From Salinicola rhizosphaerae (GTDB taxonomy: Bacteria; Pseudomonadota; Gammaproteobacteria; Pseudomonadales; Halomonadaceae): a stretch of 64,000 nt of DNA. Of this stretch, positions 12,709 through 20,898 are shown piece after piece (positions within the stretch are counted from its first letter, which is position 1; the number at the start of each line of letters is the position of its first letter). Location: assembly GCF_014652715.1 (NCBI RefSeq), contig NZ_BMZI01000002.1:73250-137249 (forward strand), in the 5' to 3' direction. The notes under the pieces are model-generated. The model was not told the DNA's origin, ran no database searches, and was given only the letters and a program-made list of their open reading frames with translations. The position numbers and the translations under genes are program-made.

Positions 12709-13158
12709 TTACTTCTTTACGCCATCCTGACGTGTCGCCTTGGAGCCGCGCGGGCGAACGTAGAGCACCAACGCGTGTTCGACGAGCTCGTAGCCGTGCT
12801 CTTCGACGATCTCGCGCTGACGCCGTTCGATCTCTTCATCGAAGAACTCAACGATTTCGCCGGATTCCAGATCGACCATATGGTCGTGGTGCTCTTCCTG
12901 CGACATCTCGAAAACGGCGTGACCGCCGTCGAAATTGTGCCGCACCACCAGACCAGCGGCCTCGAACTGAGTCAAAACACGGTATACCGTGGCTAATCCG
13001 ACGTCTTCTCCCGATTCCAGCAGTGCCTTATAGACGTCCTCGGCGCTCATGTGGAGCTCTTCTTCCATCCGAGTCGCTTCGAGGATCTGCAGAATCTTGA
13101 CACGTGGCAGAGTGACCTTCAGCCCCGCCTTGCGCAATTCTTGGTTTTCGTCGGCCAT
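12709..13158 (-). CDS. fur: Ferric uptake regulator Fur
   Basis: Fur is an iron-responsive repressor of uptake genes. The 149-residue protein has the winged-helix DNA-binding domain (MADENQELRKAGLKVTLPRVKILQIL ... VGLATVYRVLTQFEAAGLV) and the metal-binding HHDHM followed by the dimerisation domain. The ATG at 13158 is the family start; the frame continues upstream without homology. It has no cysteine at all. The CxxC pairs found in E. coli Fur are replaced (for example VDLESGEIVEF), as partly seen in Pseudomonas-type Fur. It is divergent from bamE, an arrangement common in gammaproteobacteria. Confidence 0.96.
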   Translation of the reverse strand: MADENQELRKAGLKVTLPRVKILQILEATRMEEELHMSAEDVYKALLESGEDVGLATVYRVLTQFEAAGLVVRHNFDGGHAVFEMSQEEHHDHMVDLESGEIVEFFDEEIERRQREIVEEHGYELVEHALVLYVRPRGSKATRQDGVKK

Positions 13159-13166
13159 GGTCGCTC

Positions 13167-13196
13167 TTCGCAGTAGCGTCTCGTGTCGGGTATGAT
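13167..13196 (+). promoter_or_regulatory. Candidate sigma-70 promoter of bamE
   Basis: TTCGCA, 18 bases, then TATGAT, ending 35 bases before the bamE ATG in the fur-bamE divergent gap. It matches the hexamer consensus in 4/6 and 5/6 positions. Confidence 0.45.
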
Positions 13197-13230
13197 CAAT
13201 CCACGCAACGATAGTGAAAGACGGACTCAA

Positions 13231-13653
13231 ATGCAAAACCTGATCAGAACGGTCGTACTCCTCTCCGCAGCCACTCTCATCACCGGTTGCAGCTACTTTG
13301 GCGTCTACAAAAGAGACATCCCCCAAGGCAATCTCATTACCCAGGAAATGGTCTCCCAGCTGCACACCGGCATGAGCAAGGCTCAGGTCGCACAGATCAT
13401 GGGAACGCCACTGCTCGAGGCACCTTTCTCTGCCGATCAGTGGGATTACGTGTTCTATCTCGACGAAGCCTACGGCGATACGGTCGAAAAGCGTCTGACG
13501 CTGACCTTCCAGAACGACCAGGTCGTCGATATCGCCAAATCCGGCGACATGGACTCCAACGTCGAGCTCAACCAGGACAGCGGGCCCGGACCGGCCGTGG
13601 AAGGCGCTGGCGAGGGCACTGCCACGCCGCGAATCGGCCCCAGCGGCATCTGA
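13231..13653 (+). CDS. bamE: Outer membrane assembly lipoprotein BamE (SmpA/OmlA)
   Basis: BamE is a lipoprotein subunit of the BAM complex that inserts outer-membrane proteins. The 140-residue precursor has a signal sequence ending in lipobox ITGC with Cys20. The SmpA/OmlA fold follows (GVYKRDIPQGNLITQEMVSQLHTGMSKAQVAQIMGTPLL ... WDYVFYL). The C-terminal 35 residues are a Gly/Pro/Asp-rich tail beyond the core domain. The ATG at 13231 gives a proper signal peptide; a longer frame upstream does not. It is divergent from fur and convergent with rnfH. Confidence 0.94.
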   Translation: MQNLIRTVVLLSAATLITGCSYFGVYKRDIPQGNLITQEMVSQLHTGMSKAQVAQIMGTPLLEAPFSADQWDYVFYLDEAYGDTVEKRLTLTFQNDQVVDIAKSGDMDSNVELNQDSGPGPAVEGAGEGTATPRIGPSGI

Positions 13654-13707
13654 CCCGTAGACCAGGTCGCCCGTCGCGAGGCCACCGATCGCGCAGCCGT
13701 GGATCGC

Positions 13708-14013
13708 CTAGTCTGAGGTCCGCGCGGCGCGATCACGCCGCGCCTGCTTAGGATCGATCTCCAGCGGGCGATAGACCTCGACGCGATCGCCGGGGCTCAG
13801 CTCATGACGTGCCGGGTCGCGCAGTCGGGCGCCGAAGATCCCGATCGGCAAGCGCTCGATCGCTGTCGCATCCCAGGCGGGCACGCGTGCCGGCAGGTCG
13901 GCGGCAATGACCGCTTCTTTCGCGGTCATGCCTGGTGTCAGCGCGACGTCGACGATGACCTGCCGCGTCGGCGTCGCGAACGCCACCTCGACGAAAGGCG
14001 TCGTCACGCTCAA
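13708..14013 (-). CDS. rnfH: RnfH/RatB family ubiquitin-like protein
   Basis: This small beta-grasp protein of the RnfH family is usually encoded beside ratA (the RatAB pair of E. coli). The cellular role is poorly defined. The product is 101 residues: VEVAFATPTRQVIVDVALTPGMTAKEAVIAA ... LPIGIFGARLRDPARHELSPGDRVEVYRPLEIDPKQARR, typical in length and motif. The start is taken as TTG at 14013 because it overlaps the ratA stop as TTGA, indicating translational coupling. A GTG two codons later is also possible. It converges on bamE. Confidence 0.9.
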   Translation of the reverse strand: MSVTTPFVEVAFATPTRQVIVDVALTPGMTAKEAVIAADLPARVPAWDATAIERLPIGIFGARLRDPARHELSPGDRVEVYRPLEIDPKQARRDRAARTSD

Positions 14014-14444
14014 TGGCCGTAGAGCTGGTCGGCGCGCCGCGTGAAGGCGTCGACCAGTTGCCCGGCCACCTGCTGAAACAGCCGGCCGAATGCCATGCCG
14101 AGCAGGCGATTGCTGAATTCGAACTCCATCTCCAGCTCGATCTTGCAGGCCTCCTCGCCCATGCGCCGGAAATGCCAGCGCCCTCTCAGTCGTTTGAACG
14201 GGCCATCGACGAGCGACAGATCGATGCGCTCGGGATGCTCCAGATCGTTGCGCGTGGTCACGCTCTGCTCGACGCCACCCTTGGCCAGCGTCATCTTGCC
14301 GATCAGATAGTCATCGCCCCGCTCGACCACGTTGGCACGTCGGCAGCCCGGCAGGAATTCAGGGTAACGTTCGAAATCATTGACCAGCTCGAACATCTGC
14401 TCCGGGGTATGCCGAACGAATGCGGATCGGTTCACGCTTGGCAT
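14010..14444 (-). CDS. ratA: RatA / Coq10-type START-domain protein
   Basis: This belongs to the polyketide cyclase/START family typified by RatA, reported in E. coli to bind 50S subunits, and by Coq10, a ubiquinone-binding factor. The 144 residues run MPSVNRSAFVRHTPEQMFELVNDFERYPEFLPGC ... VDGPFKRLRGRWHFR ... LGMAFGRLFQQVAGQLVDAFTRRA. The ATG at 14444 has GGAGAG before it; a GTG four codons upstream is less likely. It is the first gene of the ratA-rnfH pair and is divergent from smpB. Whether the main role is ribosomal or quinone-related cannot be told from sequence. Confidence 0.92.
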   Translation of the reverse strand: MPSVNRSAFVRHTPEQMFELVNDFERYPEFLPGCRRANVVERGDDYLIGKMTLAKGGVEQSVTTRNDLEHPERIDLSLVDGPFKRLRGRWHFRRMGEEACKIELEMEFEFSNRLLGMAFGRLFQQVAGQLVDAFTRRADQLYGH

Positions 14445-14590
14445 GGGTCTCTCCACTGATTTATCGCCCCGATGCGCGTATCATGGGCTGCGTTTCTCGA
14501 ATGCTTGAATGATATCACGCCAGCCCCCACGTCTGCGGGACAGCGGAGTTCACCATCGTCAAGCCGAGGCCACTGCCGTGAAGAGGTTGC

Positions 14591-15070
14591 ATGGGTAAGA
14601 AGAAGACCAACGCGCCAGGCGACAACACGATTGCCCAGAACAAGAAGGCTCGCTTCGAGTATCACATCGACGAGACCTTCGAGGCGGGCCTGTCGCTGGC
14701 CGGCTGGGAAGTCAAGAGCCTGCGCGCAGGCAAGGCGCAGCTGACCGACACCTACATTCTCGTCAAGAACGGCGAGGCGTGGTTGCTCGGCAGTCATATC
14801 ATGCCGCTCAATACGGCCAGCACCCACGTCCTCGCGGACCCGACGCGGACGCGCAAGCTGCTGCTGCATCGCAAGGAGATTGCGAGGATATTCTCCCGAA
14901 CGCAGGAGAAGGGACACACCTGTGTCCCGCTCAAGCTCTACTGGAAGAAGAACATGGTGAAGTGCGAGCTGGCGCTGGTGCGCGGCAAGCAGCTGCACGA
15001 CAAGCGCGCCACGCAGAAAGAGCGCGACTGGAACCGCGAGAAAGCTCGCGTCATGCGCGATCACGCCTGA
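14591..15070 (+). CDS. smpB: SsrA-binding protein SmpB
   Basis: SmpB binds tmRNA and brings it to stalled ribosomes for trans-translation. The 159-residue protein contains the OB-fold core ([35 protein letters not shown]) and the C-terminal basic tail ([22 protein letters not shown]) that occupies the mRNA channel. GAAGAGGTTGC precedes the ATG. Its partner RNA gene ssrA begins 84 bases downstream on the same strand. Confidence 0.97.
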   Translation: MGKKKTNAPGDNTIAQNKKARFEYHIDETFEAGLSLAGWEVKSLRAGKAQLTDTYILVKNGEAWLLGSHIMPLNTASTHVLADPTRTRKLLLHRKEIARIFSRTQEKGHTCVPLKLYWKKNMVKCELALVRGKQLHDKRATQKERDWNREKARVMRDHA

Positions 15071-15133
15071 ACCGGCGTAGCTGTCGCAAAGGTTTGATCT
15101 TGCGGTTGATATGGCGTGAGAGCGCCACCACCT

Positions 15134-15141
15134 GATAGAAT
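15134..15141 (+). promoter_or_regulatory. Candidate extended -10 promoter of ssrA
   Basis: The extended -10 element TGATAGAAT (TG-N-TAGAAT) lies 13 bases before the mature tmRNA 5' end. The -35 position (TGGCGT-like) is poor, as often seen with extended -10 promoters. Confidence 0.45.
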
Positions 15142-15154
15142 GATGACGCGTTAC

Positions 15155-15534
15155 GGGGGCGACATGGCTTCGACGCCGATGACAATCCCTGAGGTGCATG
15201 CCGAGAGCGTAACGTATCTCGTAAATCCAACGTTACAATTGAATAGTCGCAAACGACGAAAACTACGCTCAGGGCGCACTGGCAGCGTAAAAACTGCTAG
15301 CTGTTAGCCTGGCCTCAAAGCGATGTGCCCATTCATCGTGGCGAGGAGATGAGCTCAGATTGATGGGACCGCGGATGTCAGCGCTCTCCTGACATTCGTT
15401 AAACCTTAGAGAGATCGCGAGATGCTATCCTGCCCGTCGGAGAGCATTGAGTTAAATCAAAAGACGGAACTAAGCATGTAGAGCCGATGGGCGAGTGTCG
15501 GCGGACGGGGGTTCAATTCCCCCCGCCTCCACCA
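15155..15534 (+). ncRNA. ssrA: Transfer-messenger RNA (tmRNA)
   Basis: tmRNA rescues stalled ribosomes and tags the nascent peptide for proteolysis. The 5' end GGGGGCGACATGGCTTCGACG is the conserved tmRNA start. It pairs with CGCCTCC before the encoded 3' ACCA, giving a 7-bp acceptor stem with one G-U. The T-arm is read as GGGGTTCAATTCC. The resume frame at 15249-15290 encodes the tag. The length of 380 bases is typical. It directly follows smpB and ends 7 bases before a very strong terminator. Confidence 0.96.
15249..15290 (+). other. tmRNA tag-peptide reading frame
   Basis: GCA is the resume codon and TAA the stop. The encoded tag is ANDENYAQGALAA (13 residues), preceded in vivo by the charged Ala. 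It keeps the ANDENYA start and the LAA degron end but carries an extra QGA compared with ANDENYALAA of E. coli. Confidence 0.93.
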
Positions 15535-15541
15535 AACACCG

Positions 15542-15584
15542 AAACGAGAAGGGCCCCGATCACTGATCGGGGCCCTTCTCGTTT
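15542..15584. terminator. Very long perfect terminator hairpin after ssrA
   Basis: Perfect 21-base arms (15542-15562 and 15564-15584, AAACGAGAAGGGCCCCGATCA-type) meet around one base. AAA and TTT at the ends allow termination from both directions, for ssrA on plus and the small zinc-ribbon gene on minus. Confidence 0.88.
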
Positions 15585-15610
15585 GCCTATGGCGTCGGGC
15601 CTTCCCGAGC

Positions 15611-15799
15611 TCAGAGGCCGGGGCGAGCAGGCACCTTCTGGTGCACGGCGGACATGGCGCGCTCCAGATCGTCGCTCTTGCATTTGAATGCCGCGCAGTC
15701 GGCGCAGCGAACATCCTGAACGTCATCTGCCAGCGTCGGCAGCATGAACTGATCACTGCCGCAGACGTTGCAGCTGAGATCGAGTGTCACCTTGAGCAT
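15611..15799 (-). CDS. Small zinc-ribbon protein of unknown function
   Basis: A 62-residue protein with CNVC near residue 10 and CADC with a following Cys near residues 32-39, spacing suited to one zinc ribbon. AGGGAAT precedes the ATG. The amino acid composition and codon use fit a real gene. No function is recognised. It lies after the ssrA terminator and 109 bases from a second small zinc-ribbon gene on the same strand; the two may be co-transcribed. A role in nucleic-acid or protein binding is only a guess from the fold. Confidence 0.65.
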   Translation of the reverse strand: MLKVTLDLSCNVCGSDQFMLPTLADDVQDVRCADCAAFKCKSDDLERAMSAVHQKVPARPGL

Positions 15800-15908
15800 G
15801 TCGAAACAATTCCCTGAGTCGATAACCGGCAGCGCTCGAGGACCGAGGCCGCCTAGCGTTGGTTTTGGTTTTGGTATGGTCGTGATGCTGTGCCTGCCGG
15901 GCGCAAGG

Positions 15909-16112
15909 TCACGCCGGCGTCATCACCCGCAGAAGGGCGTGAGAACGCAGGCAAGACTGAACGAATAGCGAAGGGGACTCGCGTTCGGAAAGCGCCTGAC
16001 GGGTGGCGAGAAATTCACCACAGATCTGGCAGTCGATCGCTTCCGGTGACGAGAGGGCCTCGGCTGACGCGGTCTGATGGCCACCGCAGCGCGGGCATTC
16101 GATGTGATGCAT
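15909..16112 (-). CDS. Small zinc-ribbon protein of unknown function
   Basis: A 67-residue protein beginning MHHIECPRCGGHQTASAEAL, with CPRC at residues 6-9 and CQIC near residues 28-31, a compact zinc-ribbon pattern. A strong Shine-Dalgarno (AAGGAGGGA) precedes the ATG at 16112. The C-terminal half is not obviously conserved. It lies between the AlgX-like gene and another small zinc-ribbon gene, all on the minus strand. The function is unknown. Confidence 0.6.
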   Translation of the reverse strand: MHHIECPRCGGHQTASAEALSSPEAIDCQICGEFLATRQALSERESPSLFVQSCLRSHALLRVMTPA

Positions 16113-16308
16113 GAGACTCCCTCCTTGGCTTCTCGAGTGGCATCGGTCCTGATCGTCGCGCGCCTACCTTGGCAGACTTTGTCACCGCCGACAAACACCT
16201 TGTAACTCGCCACTGACAGGGAGGATGTCGATAAGCGCCGCCCGCGGTCACCGGCCTTGCCTCGACCTGACGACCGCCATCGCGCTAATGACGAGAGTCT
16301 CGTGCTGC

Positions 16309-18081
16309 TCAGGACCGCTCTGGTGGCGAGAGTATCGCCTGCGAGAAGGAGAAATAGGGCTCGGCAACCGGCTGAGAAGCCAGGTTAGCCTTCAGCTCGG
16401 CTTTGGCTGCGGGAGCCAGCTTGCCACCAATGGCAACGGGATTGGCCTCATCCAGGCTCTCCATCAACTTGCCGGCCTGCGTCAGGTAGCGCTCGTTGGT
16501 CTGCACGATCACATGAGCCGCCCGCTCCAGCTCGACGACCTCGCTGACGTAGGAGCCGGGAAGATTGAGCGTGACCACCCGCTGGAAAAGATAGGCGAAC
16601 AGCCGCGCGAAGCCACCGGCGCCCACCGACGACCCCCCGAAGATCACCAGCGTCTTGCGGTACCGGGCCAGTTCGTTGGTAAACATCGTGATATTGCCGG
16701 TACCCGGTATGTCATTGGCAAAGGCGCGGCGGACGGCGCTCTCACCAATGAAGCTGACCACCGTTGTGGCCGACGTCGCGGGCGGGTCGATCTTGGAGCC
16801 GAGATCCCCGACGACATCCTGCGCCACGAATCGAAACTGACTGTCGACATCGTCGTCGTAGCCGAAGCGTCGCAGACAGTCGCGAAACGCCAGATAAGCC
16901 CCTCGCCCACTCCAGTGCGTGTCGGTGGGATAGTAGCTGGCGGCGTCATCCTGCATCGTCGCCAACGGATCGAGATACTCCAGCGCGGCGGCCTCGAATA
17001 TCGCCTTGACCTGCTCGGTGACCGTGACATCCGCCTTGTCGTAGGGATAGCGCTCGGGTCTGACCTTCTCCTTGGCATTGGCGATCAGAAACAGCAGCGA
17101 GCGCTCGCGCTGCAGCGCCTTGAAGCCCTCCGCGAATCGCTCCCAACGCTGCCGCTCCTCCTGGCTCAACAGGCGCTGACCGGTAAAGAGATCGATACTG
17201 GCGTTCACATCGTTGGCCAGAAACAGCCAATTCTGCTGCCCGACCAGCACCTCCATGACCGGTTCCAGCTTGAGGCGGTAGCTCCAGTGCTCGACCCCGC
17301 TGCACTCCACGCCGATCTCGGCACCCGGTGTGAGTTCGAGCTGGCCGGAGAAGCGCCACCCCTCGAGCGCCTCCGCGTGACCTTGCGATGCCGGTACCAT
17401 GGGATAGGCTTCGGCCGCCTCGCCCCGGCGGACGATGAGCGATGCCGGTGCGCTCGCCGCCATAGTGGCCTCCACCGAAATCCGGCTCAGCGCACGGCGA
17501 TTGCCGATGCGGCGCTGATCGGCCGCCAACTCGAGCGACAGCGGCGATGCCTCGTCGATCTTGACGAGCTCGACGCGATACTTCTTCGCCCGCCGGCTGG
17601 CGACGATATCCTGGAGTGCGGTTGCGCCAGCGTGACCGGGCCGATAGCGCAGGAATCGCGCGAGCAGCGTCGACGCCTGTTCGAGATCGTCACGCTCGAC
17701 ACAGACCCGTGCGTGACGCAGAAAGATGAAGTCCGAAAACTCGTCCCAGCCGGACTCGATGACTCGCCAGCGCTCATCGGCCGCCGTCCAGTCGCGGCAC
17801 GCCATGGCCGACTCGGCGTGCGCGACCCGGACCGCGAGAGAATCCGGATATTTCTGGACCGCCAGCGTGGTAACGCTCTCGCAGCGCTCCCGGCTCCCGC
17901 TCGCCGCGTAGGCTCTGGACAGCAGCATGAGCAGCTCGCGCGAATCGTCACCGGCCCGAAAACCCGGCTCCAGCAGCGCGACGACCGCTTGAGGCTGCTG
18001 TGCGATCAGGCGCTCGACCCGCTCCTGAGAAGAGGGCTCGGAAACGGCGGCCGCCGCGTTGGATTCCAGCAGTGATCCCAT
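16309..18081 (-). CDS. AlgX/AlgJ-like SGNH-fold protein with TPR-like N-terminus
   Basis: A 590-residue protein. Residues 1-170 are helical and TPR-like (LLMLLSRAYAASGSRERCESV ... LEQASTLLARFLRYRPGHAGA). From about residue 285 the sequence matches the alginate O-acetyltransferase AlgX/AlgJ SGNH domain: QQNWLFLANDVNA, LLFLIANAKEKVRPERYPY, then YPTDTHWSGRGAY with D387 and H389, and VIFGGSSVG with candidate nucleophile S484. The triad therefore looks intact, although the usual GDS is GGS. Known AlgX/AlgJ proteins are periplasmic, but this one has no signal peptide or membrane helix. The ATG at 18081 has GAGGG eight bases before it; a TTG 12 codons upstream is less likely. No polysaccharide genes are nearby, so the acetylated target is unknown. 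Confidence 0.75.
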   Translation of the reverse strand: MGSLLESNAAAAVSEPSSQERVERLIAQQPQAVVALLEPGFRAGDDSRELLMLLSRAYAASGSRERCESVTTLAVQKYPDSLAVRVAHAESAMACRDWTAADERWRVIESGWDEFSDFIFLRHARVCVERDDLEQASTLLARFLRYRPGHAGATALQDIVASRRAKKYRVELVKIDEASPLSLELAADQRRIGNRRALSRISVEATMAASAPASLIVRRGEAAEAYPMVPASQGHAEALEGWRFSGQLELTPGAEIGVECSGVEHWSYRLKLEPVMEVLVGQQNWLFLANDVNASIDLFTGQRLLSQEERQRWERFAEGFKALQRERSLLFLIANAKEKVRPERYPYDKADVTVTEQVKAIFEAAALEYLDPLATMQDDAASYYPTDTHWSGRGAYLAFRDCLRRFGYDDDVDSQFRFVAQDVVGDLGSKIDPPATSATTVVSFIGESAVRRAFANDIPGTGNITMFTNELARYRKTLVIFGGSSVGAGGFARLFAYLFQRVVTLNLPGSYVSEVVELERAAHVIVQTNERYLTQAGKLMESLDEANPVAIGGKLAPAAKAELKANLASQPVAEPYFSFSQAILSPPERS

Positions 18082-18396
18082 GACAGTAGCCCTCGCGTCT
18101 TGGCAGTAGATAGACAATGGCCGCTCGGCTGGCGCCCTGACATTGACTGTAACGTTGAAGGGATGAGCCGGGGTATCGCTCCACGAGCGTGAAAATACTC
18201 AGTCTCCATGGATGAGCTTTATGCGCGCCGTCGTCGGTGCGCCATGGCAATAGCGGCGAGATTGGCTAGCCTCTGTTAAGCCCGTTCGTCTCGGGAAGGG
18301 CAAATTTCCTACTGCCAATAAAGTGTTACCCTAAGAGAGCTTAAGTCGGCGCTGAGCTGCCGTATCGAATTGCCCATACGACAAGGAGGTTGACGC
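18082..18396. other. Intergenic region between AlgX-like gene and ybiO
   Basis: This 315-base divergent gap holds no gene that can be supported. A 10-base inverted pair, TTGGCAGTAG at 18100-18109 and CTACTGCCAA at 18309-18318, brackets it and may be chance. Promoters for both genes should be here, but none is clear enough to call. Confidence 0.4.
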
Positions 18397-20850
18397 GTGA
18401 CAACCCTTCGCCCTGATCGCTGGCTTGGTCGCTGGCTGTTATTGATGTTACTGGTGTTCTGCGCACCCGTGCTGGCCCAGGAGAGCAGCGCCGGCAACGG
18501 ACAGAATGCCCAGGAGGGACCGGCCTACTCGACCATGGCCGACCTGCTGGAGAACCAGGATTCTCGCCAGGCGCTGATCGACCAACTGCGCCAGCTCGCC
18601 GCGCAGCAGGAATCCGGTAACTCAGAACAGGCAGCGGAAAGCGGTGACAATGCGCCACCGTCGAGCGATGAAGCCGCCGCTGACACGAGCGGCTCGAGCG
18701 AGAGCTCGGCCCAGGCCGATGAGGGTGACAGCGCGCAGACCGCCGTCTCGTTTCCTCGCCGCATGGCGCAGGTCACCAGTGATTTCGCCAGCGACATCGG
18801 CGGTCAGCTGACCGCGCTCGCCACCATGATCGGCGGCTTCTTCTCCAGTGGTGATGCCAGCGCCGCCAGCGGTCCCGCCTTCAGCATGAGCGACTTCATC
18901 AGCGCCGCCATCGATCTGGTGCTGGTCATTGCCGCTACCGTCGTCGCCTTCATGATCCTGCGCAAGATCGCCAGCCCGCTCTTTGCCAAGTGCAGCCAGT
19001 GGGCGCTCAAGGGGGAAGGCCGCGGCCATCTGCTGCGGGTCATCATCGGCGTGATCCTCGCCGCCATCGTCGACGTCATCGTCGTCGTGCTGGCCTATGT
19101 GGCCGGCAATCTGGTCGCCACCTTCCTGGTCGGCGAGAGTGGCAACCTCGACACGCGACTGTCGCTGTTCCTCAACGCCTTCCTGCTGATCGAGCTGTTC
19201 AAGTGCGCGCTGCGCGTGATCTTCTCCTCGCGCCACGAAGGGCTCCGGCTGGTCAGCATCGAAGCCGCGCAGGCCAGCTATGCCAACCGGTTTTTGGCCA
19301 CCATGGCAGGACTGATCGGCTACGGCATGCTGGTGGCGGTGCCGATCATCAACGCCAATCTTTCCATGGCGTTCGGCAAGGCCGTCAGCGTCGTCATCAT
19401 GCTGGTTGCACTGATCTGGGCCATTCGCGTCATCCTGAAAAAACGCATCGCGGTACGCGACATGATCGCCGCCAAGGCCGATGCCGCGCAGATGGCTGCC
19501 TCGCGCATGGCACTGCGCCTTCTCTCGAAGGTCTGGCACATCATCGCCCTGCTCTACGCGCTGATGGTGTTTGCCGTCACGCTTCTGCATCCGGAAACCG
19601 CGCTACCGTTCGTACTCGTCGCGACGGTCAAGACGGTCATCTACATCGGTCTCGGCATGCTCGTCTCCGGGCTGCTGGCGCAGCTGATCGGCAATCAGAT
19701 CACACTCTCCGATGACCTGCGTCAGCGCTTGCCGCTGCTCGAAGGGCGCCTGAATTCCTACATACCGACGCTTCTGAAGATCATTCGCGCGATCATTCTG
19801 ATTGCCGTGGTGATGTACGTGCTCGACGCCTGGGGCACCTTCGATCTGGCCGCCTGGTACGCCACCGATGCCGGGGCGCACACCGTCGCTACCGTCGTTC
19901 AGGTAATTCTGATTCTCGTCGTCGCCGCTGCGGTCTGGATCGGTCTCGCCAGCCTGATCGAGAACTATCTCAATCCGGAAACCGGCGGCGGCGCGCCGAC
20001 GGCCCGCGCCAAGACGCTGATGAGCCTGTTCCGCAATGCGCTCGCGATCACGCTGATCATCATGACGGTGATGATCGTGCTGTCGCAGATCGGTATCAAT
20101 ATCGGCCCATTGATCGCCGGCGCCGGGGTACTGGGCCTGGCCATCGGCTTCGGCGCCCAGAAGCTGGTACAGGACGTCATCACCGGTGTCTTCATCCAGC
20201 TCGAAAACGCCATGAATACCGGCGACGTGGTCACCGCCGGCGGCATCACCGGTACTGCCGAGCGGGTCAGCATCCGCTCGGTGGCGATCCGCGATCTGTC
20301 CGGCACTTACCACATCGTGCCGTTCTCCTCGGTGGATACCGTCTCCAACTTCATGCGTGACTTCGGTAACCACGTCGGTGAGTACGGTATCGCCTACCGC
20401 GAGGACATCGACTACGCGATCGAGCAGTTGCAGGCGGCCTTCGACGAGCTCAAGGAGAACGAAGAGCACGCCCACAAGCTGCTGGCACCGCTCACCGTTG
20501 CCGGCGTCGTGGCGCTGGCCGACAGCTCGGTCAACATCCGTGTGCTGATCAAGACCACGCCGGGCGATCAGTGGGGCGTCGGACGCGCCTACAACCGACT
20601 GGTCAAGCTCTACTTCGACAAGGCCGGTATCGAGATTCCATTCCCGCATACCACGCTCTACTTCGGCGAAGATCGCGACGGTTCCGCGCCGCCCGCCCAT
20701 GTCCGCGTGCTGCGTGACGACAAGCGCGATATCCCCGGCACGGCGGAAGACAAGACGGACGCCGCCGAACCGGATACGACGCCAAGGGACGAGACGCACC
20801 GTAAACCGACCCACGACGATGTGGATGACGATTCGGAAGGGGAGCGCTGA
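18397..20850 (+). CDS. ybiO: YbiO-family mechanosensitive ion channel
   Basis: This is a large MscS-superfamily channel that releases solutes on osmotic downshock. The 817-residue protein has a signal peptide (cleavage after about residue 27, VLAQ|ES) and a Ser/Glu/Asp-rich periplasmic stretch to about 150. About ten membrane segments follow, then the MscS pore signature GAGVLGLAIGFGAQKLVQDVITG, the beta domain and an acidic tail. The start is GTG at 18397, eight bases after AAGGAGGT. YbiO of E. coli (MscM-type) is the closest recognised relative by architecture. The gene stands alone and ends at a strong terminator. It suits a halophile facing salinity shifts. Confidence 0.88.
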   Translation: MTTLRPDRWLGRWLLLMLLVFCAPVLAQESSAGNGQNAQEGPAYSTMADLLENQDSRQALIDQLRQLAAQQESGNSEQAAESGDNAPPSSDEAAADTSGSSESSAQADEGDSAQTAVSFPRRMAQVTSDFASDIGGQLTALATMIGGFFSSGDASAASGPAFSMSDFISAAIDLVLVIAATVVAFMILRKIASPLFAKCSQWALKGEGRGHLLRVIIGVILAAIVDVIVVVLAYVAGNLVATFLVGESGNLDTRLSLFLNAFLLIELFKCALRVIFSSRHEGLRLVSIEAAQASYANRFLATMAGLIGYGMLVAVPIINANLSMAFGKAVSVVIMLVALIWAIRVILKKRIAVRDMIAAKADAAQMAASRMALRLLSKVWHIIALLYALMVFAVTLLHPETALPFVLVATVKTVIYIGLGMLVSGLLAQLIGNQITLSDDLRQRLPLLEGRLNSYIPTLLKIIRAIILIAVVMYVLDAWGTFDLAAWYATDAGAHTVATVVQVILILVVAAAVWIGLASLIENYLNPETGGGAPTARAKTLMSLFRNALAITLIIMTVMIVLSQIGINIGPLIAGAGVLGLAIGFGAQKLVQDVITGVFIQLENAMNTGDVVTAGGITGTAERVSIRSVAIRDLSGTYHIVPFSSVDTVSNFMRDFGNHVGEYGIAYREDIDYAIEQLQAAFDELKENEEHAHKLLAPLTVAGVVALADSSVNIRVLIKTTPGDQWGVGRAYNRLVKLYFDKAGIEIPFPHTTLYFGEDRDGSAPPAHVRVLRDDKRDIPGTAEDKTDAAEPDTTPRDETHRKPTHDDVDDDSEGER

Positions 20851-20874
20851 TCTTCTCGACGAACCGATGCTTCA

Positions 20875-20898
20875 AGGCCGCCTCCGGGCGGCCTTTTT
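20875..20898 (+). terminator. Rho-independent terminator of ybiO
   Basis: AGGCCGCC, loop TCCG, GGCGGCCT, then five T at 20894-20898. It ends exactly at the stop codon of the convergent ROK kinase gene. Confidence 0.9.
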
